From an uncultured Eubacteriales bacterium (GTDB taxonomy: Bacteria; Bacillota; Clostridia; Christensenellales; CAG-138): a DNA stretch of 11,694 bases. The notes beneath the pieces are model-generated. The model saw only the letters and a program-made list of their open reading frames with translations. It did not search any database and was not told where the DNA came from. The DNA lies in the NCBI GenBank assembly GCA_900547135.1, contig URFJ01000061.1:1-11694 (forward strand), in the 5' to 3' direction. Below, piece after piece: positions 6,453-11,694 of the stretch (position 1 is the first letter of the stretch; each line of letters begins with the position of its first letter). The position numbers were made by a program, and so were the translations under genes.

Positions 6453-7727
6453 ATGAAAAGGTTGATCGCGGCGCTCATCGCCGTCTCTATGCTTGCGCTA
6501 TGCGCATGTGAAGCGAGGCCTATCGTTTCAAATGAGGGGAACAACGCGCCGGCAGGATTTACAGGGTTGCCCGAAACGCCCGCTCACTCGGAAACCCAGG
6601 CTCCGGAAGGCTCATATTCCATTGAAGCCGATGTACGCTATTATCCCGACGGCGATAAGGAATCCGCAAATTACAGCCTGTCCTGTGAGTATCCGGTTTT
6701 CAGTGCTGATTATACCGGCTATGAGCCAATTAACAGCGCCATAAGCGTATTCAGGGATGAGCTTGCGCTTCGCGTTTCGCAGGAGCGCGCGCCAATGGCC
6801 GATCCAGCGGAAGGGGACGGGCTGCCGTATACCTCCGTAACGTGCGGCGTAACCGTGGCGCGGGGCTATACCAACGTAGTATTTACTGAGAAATACAGCT
6901 TCAGCGGACCCGAAAAGGAGCGTATAACAACGCTTGTTTTCGATGAAAGCGGCACTGAACGCGGCCTTGCCTATGTTTCGGGCATATACGATCCGCTGGC
7001 GCTTGCGGCACAGCAGGTTTATAATCAGATATCGTTGGATGAGGCAAGGTATTATTCCGATCTGGACATGTCCGATATAGCCGCGGCGCTCGACCTGAAC
7101 AACGGCTTCACCGTAACCGAGGGCGGCTACAGGCTGTATATAGGCGAAGGCCAGCTAGCAAAGCCCGGGGAGGGCGTAATCGCCATTGAGCTGGAGCGCC
7201 GCTCGATAACCCCGCAGTTTGCAGGCGATATGATTAGCACCGGCGCGTTTTTCGCGCTTTGCCCAATAATGGGCGATCTTGCGCGCGCCTGTGCGCTAAG
7301 CGGCGAAGACTTTTACGGCCAAAGCCCGTCGACCCGCATAGCGGCGCTGTTCATGGCGTTTGCCTATGAAAGGGAGGGCGCTTTTTATGACGGCGCTTTC
7401 ACCGTTAAAAAAGCGGATTACGACAGCCTGTTTTTGTCCCTGTTCACCGCCTCTGACGTGCCAGCGCCAGAAAGCGGCGTTTTTTACGAAATAGCCGTCG
7501 ATGGGGATGGTTACAAAATCAGCAAGCTGGAGCATGCCCAGGCATACGGCGTCGAGTATACGGACGCGTCCTTTAATGAGGAAGGCGCGCTTGTGATAAG
7601 CGGAGCGCTCATGTTTGGGGAGCCTGGCTATGCCGGAGCAAATCATATAGCCGACGTAAGCATTACCCTGGTTCCCTGGGAGGAATCCCCGGCGGCGTAC
7701 AGGATCGACTCCCTCGTTATCCTATAG
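6453..7727 (+). CDS. Lipoprotein with a DUF3298-like (RsiV/PdaC-type) domain
   Basis: A 424-residue exported lipoprotein. The signal MKRLIAALIAVSMLALCAC contains lipobox LCAC, making C19 the lipidated residue (C17 precedes it). A Pro/Glu/Thr linker runs to about residue 54. Residues about 55-255 show the layout of the DUF4163/DUF3298 fold found outside the membrane in RsiV and PdaC: a beta strand ending in CEYPVFS, then helix INSAISVFRDEL, then strands, and a closing LAKPGEGVIAIEL like the family's C-terminal edge strand. The second half (about 265-424) is unassigned. ATG 6453 is chosen because GAGGTG (6441-6446) is six bases upstream and the signal peptide starts there; a GTG at 6315 would add 46 uncharacteristic residues. 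The domain call is by pattern, not search. Confidence 0.8.
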   Translation: MKRLIAALIAVSMLALCACEARPIVSNEGNNAPAGFTGLPETPAHSETQAPEGSYSIEADVRYYPDGDKESANYSLSCEYPVFSADYTGYEPINSAISVFRDELALRVSQERAPMADPAEGDGLPYTSVTCGVTVARGYTNVVFTEKYSFSGPEKERITTLVFDESGTERGLAYVSGIYDPLALAAQQVYNQISLDEARYYSDLDMSDIAAALDLNNGFTVTEGGYRLYIGEGQLAKPGEGVIAIELERRSITPQFAGDMISTGAFFALCPIMGDLARACALSGEDFYGQSPSTRIAALFMAFAYEREGAFYDGAFTVKKADYDSLFLSLFTASDVPAPESGVFYEIAVDGDGYKISKLEHAQAYGVEYTDASFNEEGALVISGALMFGEPGYAGANHIADVSITLVPWEESPAAYRIDSLVIL

Positions 7728-7798
7728 CCGGTCCTGCCAAAGGAGGCCGGGCGTATTTATTCGCATGTTTATCGCGTATCACGGTACCTGTTTAAAGC

Positions 7799-7836
7799 GG
7801 CCTGACATTAAAAGCAATGGGGTCTGCCTGTTTTTT
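7799..7836 (+). terminator. Possible terminator downstream of the DUF3298-like gene
   Basis: GGC..GAC (7799-7806) and GTC.GCC (7822-7828) can pair around a 15-base loop with a small internal loop, followed by TG and six T (7831-7836). The T-run is good but the stem is poor. A shorter bulged hairpin, CCGGTCCT with AGGAGGCCGG, lies immediately after the stop codon at about 7729-7751. Confidence 0.35.
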
Positions 7837-8146
7837 GTACGCTCAGGGCCTGCTTTAGAGATACTGTATAATACTTAGCGGCCAAGGCCCTGCGCTATTG
7901 TGCTAATGCCTGAAAGCCTTACCCTCAGAAGACCTCGAAGAATCAGATTTGTGTCCAGTAGTTCAAGGCCAAGGAGCGCAAGAATAGCAGCGCTATTTCA
8001 AGCGACTGGAACATAGAAATGACCAAAATCCGACCCCCCAGGCGTGTTATCCTTGTTAACTGAGGGATTACTTTTAGATCATAATTTTATTGAATGCGGT
8101 TTTCTTGTTAATAAAAACATTTTGTTATAGAAATTAAACAGCAGGG

Positions 8147-8180
8147 GCAAAATTTTAAGCTCCAGTCCTTAAGGTTTTGC
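8147..8180 (+). repeat. Thirteen-base inverted repeat (hairpin)
   Basis: GCAAAATTTTAAG (8147-8159) and CTTAAGGTTTTGC (8168-8180) pair completely in a plus-strand RNA with two U-G wobbles, around the loop CTCCAGTC. On the minus strand these positions would be A-C mismatches. It lies about 50 bases beyond the ATPase stop and 420 beyond the plus-strand lipoprotein gene. No T-run follows. Confidence 0.5.
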
Positions 8181-8231
8181 GAGTCAGGCGTGTTTAAGCC
8201 CCGCGGCGGGTCAATACGGCTGGCGGCGCGG

Positions 8232-9005
8232 CTAATCCTGAAAAAACGCGTCCCTCCTTGCCATGAACAGCTTTAGGAACCTCACGTTTTCCAGCTCGTC
8301 ATAAGCCTTTCTTGCGGCGCCGTCCGCGTCGATTTGATATATCACGGCCCCGGGTATCGCGGTTAAAACCGGCGAATGGGTGGAGATTATGAACTGGCAG
8401 TCCTTTTGCGCCGCATCCATCAGTATCAGCGCCAACAGGTACTGGCTTTCATAGGACAATGCGCCCTCTGGCTCGTCCAATAGATACAGCCCGTTTTTAA
8501 TTATCCGGCTTTTAAAGAAGTCGATAAATCCCTCGCCGTGCGATTTTGCGGACAATGTGCCCTCATACATGCCGTTAAGCTCCTTAATGGTGCGGCAGTG
8601 CGGCATCCTGGCGTATGAAAGCGGGCCGTATTTACCGTCAATGCGTTTAAGCTCCTCCATGGCTCCGCGCTTTTCGGCCTCGACCCATTCTACGTATTTT
8701 ATAAAATCCTCAGCTGAGAAGAAAAAGCTTTTCTTTGACTTTGCGGTCCTGAAACGCCTGAACGCGTCCGCACAGGCGTTTGCCGCGTCGGACTTAGCGG
8801 ACCGCGCGCCGCCGATGCGCACCGCTCGGAGCAAAGCCGCGTATATCTCCATCTCCGTAGTTTTGGCGCAGCCATTGTCGCCGGTGAGTATTGTAAACTG
8901 CGTTTCGTACCTGATCCTCTCTATTTCCAGCGCGGCCCGCACGGAAAACGGGTACGTTCCTTGACCCCGCTCCTCCTTCAGCTTGGCGCCTCTCATGTAT
9001 ATCAT
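8232..9005 (-). CDS. AAA/ABC-type predicted ATPase (COG3910-like) with variant Walker A
   Basis: A 257-residue cytoplasmic protein with the layout of COG3910 predicted ATPases, relatives of ABC-class SMC/RecF-like heads. Motifs in order: Walker A GDNGCAKTT (42-50), a charged helical insert (about 70-125), ABC-like signature SHGE (155-158), Walker B LYLLDEPE (173-180) with catalytic E178, D-loop ALSYESQ, and H-loop STHSPV with H210. The canonical P-loop is GxxGxGK[ST]; here the last Gly is Ala (A47), confirmed codon by codon (GGC TGC GCC AAA ACT), which may weaken or alter nucleotide binding. ATG 9005 has AAGGAG seven bases upstream. The gene seems monocistronic and is divergent from a 51-codon gene. 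Cellular role is unknown; some relatives sit in defence or toxin loci, but no partner gene is visible. Confidence 0.85.
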   Translation of the reverse strand: MIYMRGAKLKEERGQGTYPFSVRAALEIERIRYETQFTILTGDNGCAKTTEMEIYAALLRAVRIGGARSAKSDAANACADAFRRFRTAKSKKSFFFSAEDFIKYVEWVEAEKRGAMEELKRIDGKYGPLSYARMPHCRTIKELNGMYEGTLSAKSHGEGFIDFFKSRIIKNGLYLLDEPEGALSYESQYLLALILMDAAQKDCQFIISTHSPVLTAIPGAVIYQIDADGAARKAYDELENVRFLKLFMARRDAFFQD

Positions 9006-9180
9006 TGATATTCTCCTTTTTAGTTCAGGCTTTGACCGGCCCGCGGGAGGGCGCCGCGCTGCGTTATGCTAAAGCGTGGCTCCGCCATCCCGTCTGCCTG
9101 TGAAAGCGCAAGGCATGAATGAAAGCGCGTATACGGGCAAATCCTAAGGTCAAAACCACATGAAAGGAACTTAGAGCGCA

Positions 9181-9336
9181 ATGGAAAAAAGGCCGGACAA
9201 TCCGGAGGATGTACGCCGCATGAAGCGCGTATTCCCCGAACTCAACAAACAGGACATCCCCTCAGACGTGCTTGGAAGCTATACAGGCATTACCGAAAAG
9301 GGCGAGCGTCCCGTCCAGGACGCGGACGACCTGTAG
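9181..9336 (+). CDS. Small acidic/basic hypothetical protein, 51 residues
   Basis: An open frame from ATG 9181 to TAG 9334. The protein is hydrophilic, without membrane segments or cysteines: a charged N-half (EKRPDNPEDVRRMKRV), then GSYTGITEKG and the tail PVQDADDL. Its amino-acid balance and lack of low complexity look coding, and the GSYTG...PVQDADDL ending resembles small uncharacterised clostridial proteins, by memory only. An AAGGA at 9164-9168 is 12 bases before the ATG, which is longer than ideal spacing. It is divergent from the ATPase gene across a 175-base gap. Its stop codon lies in the first unit of the 65-68 bp repeats that follow. Function unknown. Confidence 0.6.
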   Translation: MEKRPDNPEDVRRMKRVFPELNKQDIPSDVLGSYTGITEKGERPVQDADDL

Positions 9337-9480
9337 CGCCCGCGCGTATACGCGAACTTAGCGCGATATAGCCGTATTATACCGCACGCACAGGCAGGCC
9401 GTAGCACCCAGCGCGTATGCGCGAACTTAGCGGCCGCGGCCGCTGCAAACCGCGGGCGAAACTTGGCAGCACCCGCGTAT
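9334..9480. repeat. Imperfect direct repeats, period about 65-68 bp
   Basis: GCGCGTATACGCGAACTTAG (9342-9361) recurs with one change as GCGCGTATGCGCGAACTTAG (9411-9430), both followed by CG. Each is preceded by TAGCgCCC or TAGCACCC (from 9334 and 9402). A third, shorter copy begins CAGCACCCGCGTATGCG at 9467. The core of copy one, CGCGTATACGCG, is a perfect 12-base palindrome. The first copy begins at the stop codon of the 51-residue gene. Confidence 0.65.
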
Positions 9481-9736
9481 GCGTAGGAGTCGCACCACCA
9501 TTCGCGCGGCGCGGTATCTGCAAAGGCAGCTTGCATGTAGCACTGGACATTGCCAGCGTCATGCCCTCAGTTAGTATATTTTACGCCTGAAGGGGCACGC
9601 TTTCAAGACGGTAAAGTATGCGCCTGAAATTTTATCCGCAAAGAAACCGATACAGCTCCTGCCGGGCTTAATCGGCGGATCGTATGCTTGTGTCTGCCGT
9701 TTAAGCGCGGTTAAACTATAAAATTCAATCTATCCC

Positions 9737-9762
9737 AGCCCTTCGCGGATCCGGGTTTTTTT
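9737..9762 (+). terminator. Weak intrinsic terminator candidate
   Basis: AGCCC (9737-9741) pairs with GGGTT (9753-9757, one G-U) around an 11-base loop, followed by an uninterrupted T-run to 9762. It is 400 bases past the 51-residue gene, the only upstream plus-strand gene. Confidence 0.3.
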
Positions 9763-9892
9763 AGTTTCATTTAAGAGTTATTATAAATTTCCCTCAGTTG
9801 ACATGGGTAGCATTTATGATGATAGGATCAGCGCCTCATATCCGCTAATAATATTCATTGATTAATTTCTGAAGGTTGGTTAAGGACCGTAG

Positions 9893-9912
9893 GCCAGGCA
9901 ACCCTTGCTGGC
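9893..9912 (-). terminator. Hairpin just past the portal gene stop
   Basis: GCCAG (9893-9897) and CTGGC (9908-9912) plus CAA/TTG form 8 pairs with one bulged G and a CCC loop, 10 bases beyond the portal stop. No T-run follows on the minus strand, so it is a possible transcript-end or stabilising hairpin rather than a standard terminator. Confidence 0.35.
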
Positions 9913-9921
9913 ACGCCCACA

Positions 9922-11550
9922 TCAAATACTTTTTGTGCCGCTTAGCCTATTCGGACGCATTACATCGCCTGGGGACGGGGCGGACGCGGCGCTCATCAGC
10001 GCTTTTGCCTGTTCCTTTGCGTCGAATATCAGCAGGTCAAGCCCTGCCTGAGGGGTTACCATGTTGAGCTTAACCATGCTGAACACCAGCTCGTTGTGCG
10101 CTATCACGCTGAACCGATTTTCGCGTTGTACCTTTACCGATACCTGAAGTTCTATTGGCACGTCGTTTCCAAGCGGGGTGCGCGTTTTCATCATATCAGC
10201 GCTGAAACGTACCGCACGAGCCTCAGCCGCCGAGGCTCCCGCATACACGGTGCGCGGCAAAACCGAGAATTCGCGCTCTATCTCTATCTCCTGACGCACA
10301 GCGTCCGCGAACGCGGCGTGAACCGCCTTGGCGGCCATTCTTGAGCGTTTGTTTGACATCTCCTGCAATGCTGATATGGCGGCCGCCGCCGTAACCCCGC
10401 CTATGCTGTTGCCGCGTGAAAAATCGTTTGAGCCGGATTCCTCCTTAACGCCCCGCCTTATCTCCTCTATATAGTTGAGCAGGTATCCAGGAAGCGGCGC
10501 GGTTGCAAACCAGCTTATACCGCTCAGGCTGTCGCCGCGGTGGACCTCCTTTGACCAGTCGCGAAGGTCGTCCGCGTCAAAGCCGGACGCGCCGGTGACA
10601 AGCAGCTTGTTCCTCGAAGCCATGAGCGCGTTTTTAAGTACGATCTGATCCAGCTTATCGGATATCCTCTGCTGGCTTTCAAACATATCCGCAAGCCCGT
10701 AGCCCAGGAAGGTGCCCTTGCGCTCGTGAAGGGCGGTAACGGTAAAGGGGTATTTACCATGGGCGTAGTAGCCCTCTGGTTTTACAAGCCTGCTGTCCTC
10801 TATAAGCCTTTGGCCCGCAAGCCTGCACATATGAACAAAATGCCTGTTTGATTCGGGATCGAACTCCCTTTGCCAGCACTCGATTAGCAGTATGGAGTCG
10901 CTGTCGTCAAGAAAAAAACCGTTTGCCGCGCGCCTGAGCCTGAACGAATCGGCCTGCATTAGGTCAGCATGCCCTGGGTAGCGCCTTAAAAACCACTCGC
11001 GCCTGTACGGCGCGAATTTGAACACGGCACGCGAATCCTGGATATCGCTGCAGTATGGGTCGAACATGATCCCGCGCGCGTCCACATGCCGTATAAACGC
11101 GCCGCCGAGGCCGCCGCAGGCCGATGGATCAAACCCCGTTTCCTGCACCATAGTACCGCTTATTAGCAGGTCGCGGGTAAGCCGCGAGTATTCCGTCTCA
11201 TATCCGAAGCGCGCGTGATTTTCGCGTATTACCGCGTTAAGGGTCTCCGCCACGCCGCTGAAGCGCGGCTCGTCAGCAGTTATTATGGCTTCGGGCGTCA
11301 TGTCCATAAGGTCGGCTCGGATATTCTCCACGGTAGAATAAACTATTGGCGTAACAGGCCTGGGCTCGTTGGCGTCCGTTGTCGGCACATCGTCCCAGTG
11401 CCCGCCCCTGTACAGCCTTTCACACCGTTCAATGCGCTCCCATTCAGCCGAGTATGCGTCCATGTATTCGGCAAACAGTTCATAGAGCGACTCTATGCGC
11501 TCATGGTCCTGTACGGGCTGCCTTAATTTAGCCTGAGTATTGTTTTTCAT
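9922..11550 (-). CDS. Phage portal protein, P22-type
   Basis: A 542-residue protein expected to form the dodecameric ring at a capsid vertex through which DNA is packaged and ejected. Recognisable portal features: an acidic helical N-terminus, STVENIRADLMDMTPEAII (about 72-90), the GKYPF...GTFLGYGLADMFESQQ segment (265-294) leading into a long helix, and ESGSNDFSRGNSIGGVTAAA (371-390) followed by ISALQEMSNKRSR, the clip/wing region typical of P22-like portals in Bacillota. It is shorter than P22 gp1 (725 residues). ATG 11550 is chosen over ATG 11580 because GGAGG lies 7 bases before it. The frame is intact with no internal stops. No capsid or scaffold gene follows; upstream packaging genes, if present, lie beyond the window. 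Confidence 0.88.
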   Translation of the reverse strand: MKNNTQAKLRQPVQDHERIESLYELFAEYMDAYSAEWERIERCERLYRGGHWDDVPTTDANEPRPVTPIVYSTVENIRADLMDMTPEAIITADEPRFSGVAETLNAVIRENHARFGYETEYSRLTRDLLISGTMVQETGFDPSACGGLGGAFIRHVDARGIMFDPYCSDIQDSRAVFKFAPYRREWFLRRYPGHADLMQADSFRLRRAANGFFLDDSDSILLIECWQREFDPESNRHFVHMCRLAGQRLIEDSRLVKPEGYYAHGKYPFTVTALHERKGTFLGYGLADMFESQQRISDKLDQIVLKNALMASRNKLLVTGASGFDADDLRDWSKEVHRGDSLSGISWFATAPLPGYLLNYIEEIRRGVKEESGSNDFSRGNSIGGVTAAAAISALQEMSNKRSRMAAKAVHAAFADAVRQEIEIEREFSVLPRTVYAGASAAEARAVRFSADMMKTRTPLGNDVPIELQVSVKVQRENRFSVIAHNELVFSMVKLNMVTPQAGLDLLIFDAKEQAKALMSAASAPSPGDVMRPNRLSGTKSI

Positions 11551-11581
11551 GTACGTACCTCCAAAGATCAATTTTGTCATT

Positions 11582-11595
11582 GCGGGCGCTCCCGC
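11582..11595. repeat. GC hairpin in the portal leader
   Basis: GCGGG (11582-11586) and CCCGC (11591-11595) are separated by four bases, about 30 bases upstream of the portal start. It is the third of three inverted repeats in the leader. Confidence 0.5.
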
Positions 11596-11606
11596 CTCCG
11601 CAAGGT

Positions 11607-11639
11607 GTAATTTTGACCGCGCATGTCGCTCAAAATTAC
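11607..11639. repeat. Ten-base perfect inverted repeat in the portal leader
   Basis: GTAATTTTGA (11607-11616) and TCAAAATTAC (11630-11639) are exact reverse complements around a 13-base spacer, which itself contains GCG/CGC. It could be a hairpin in the leader or a two-half-site operator. Confidence 0.6.
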
Positions 11640-11659
11640 GAATTTATTGCCTCCGGCGG

Positions 11660-11691
11660 CTTAGAACCTTTTTTGCAAAAAAGGTTCTAAG
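11660..11691. repeat. 32-nt perfect palindrome, likely bidirectional terminator or mobile repeat
   Basis: Two 15-base arms, CTTAGAACCTTTTTT and AAAAAAGGTTCTAAG, meet at a central GC without any mismatch. It sits next to GCCTCCGGCGGC at 11649-11660. The A/T run faces the loop, not the outside, so it differs from a standard intrinsic terminator. It lies at the window edge upstream of the portal gene and could end transcription from the right or be a dispersed genomic repeat. Confidence 0.6.
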
Positions 11692-11694
11692 AAC

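Larger units (their letters stand above)
7728..8231. other. Gene-free region of 504 bases
   Basis: No frame with a plausible start and ribosome binding site was found on either strand between the convergent lipoprotein and ATPase genes. It contains a TATAAT at 7867-7872 without a good -35, a hairpin GAATAGC/GCTATTT (7982-7998), and the 13-bp inverted repeat at 8147-8180. The central part (about 7880-8040) could be decayed sequence. Confidence 0.5.
9337..9921. other. Gene-poor region of 585 bases
   Basis: After the direct repeats (to about 9480) the sequence to 9921 has frequent stops in all frames and no supported gene. The two short minus frames over 9279-9562 are arginine/alanine-rich readings of the repeats. 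It contains one weak plus-strand terminator candidate (9737-9762) and a hairpin next to the portal stop (9893-9912). Nothing recognisable as decayed capsid genes was seen. Confidence 0.5.

Noticed and set aside
7880..8040. Possible decayed transposase or coding remnant.
   Set aside because: Short open stretches on the minus strand are broken by stops and show no recognisable family motif or terminal inverted repeats.
9279..9562. Two minus-strand frames of 85 and 61 codons.
   Set aside because: Ala/Arg-rich translations of GC-rich repeats, without ribosome binding sites, overlapping the 51-codon gene.

Overview
The window looks like a chromosomal segment of an anaerobic Gram-positive bacterium in Bacillota, class Clostridia. 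This rests on strong GGAGG-type ribosome binding sites, lipoproteins with short Lys/Arg N-termini followed by Pro/Thr/Ser-rich linkers, a Mur ligase whose acidic motif reads EACEY, and a moderately high GC content with AT-rich promoter regions. No species can be named from the sequence. No rRNA, tRNA or CRISPR array was found.

Left part (1-3335): the tail of an unidentified gene overlaps, by an ATGA junction, a membrane-anchored M1-family zinc metallopeptidase. A sigma-A-like promoter then precedes a MurC-type ligase, and a small triple-span membrane protein is encoded convergently. Bases 3336-3823 hold no convincing gene but are unusually rich in inverted repeats whose wobble pairs favour a plus-strand RNA. 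They are the best candidate for an undescribed structured RNA here.

Middle part (3824-7727): three extracytoplasmic proteins are a lipoprotein (minus), a cell-surface protein with PEPGDPT heptad repeats and a C-terminal wall/membrane anchor (minus), and a DUF3298-like lipoprotein (plus). The last two are transcribed divergently from an AT-rich region. A 73-residue phage-terminase-like protein (minus) lies between the first two. With the M1 peptidase and MurC, the theme is cell envelope and secretion, but only the M1 gene is visibly coupled to a neighbour.

Right part (7728-11694): a COG3910-like ATPase (minus) has an altered Walker A motif. Divergent from it is a 51-codon gene, followed by a set of imperfect 65-68 bp direct repeats and a long gene-poor stretch. 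A P22-type phage portal protein (minus) follows. Its upstream leader contains three successive inverted repeats, including a 32-nt perfect palindrome at the window edge. No capsid, scaffold or terminase large-subunit gene is visible, so the portal is either the last gene of a module extending to the right or a stranded phage gene.

No complete new multi-gene system is demonstrable. The most promising unexplained items are the hairpin-rich segment 3453-3684, the leader of the portal gene, the repeats at 9334-9480, and the non-canonical ATPase.
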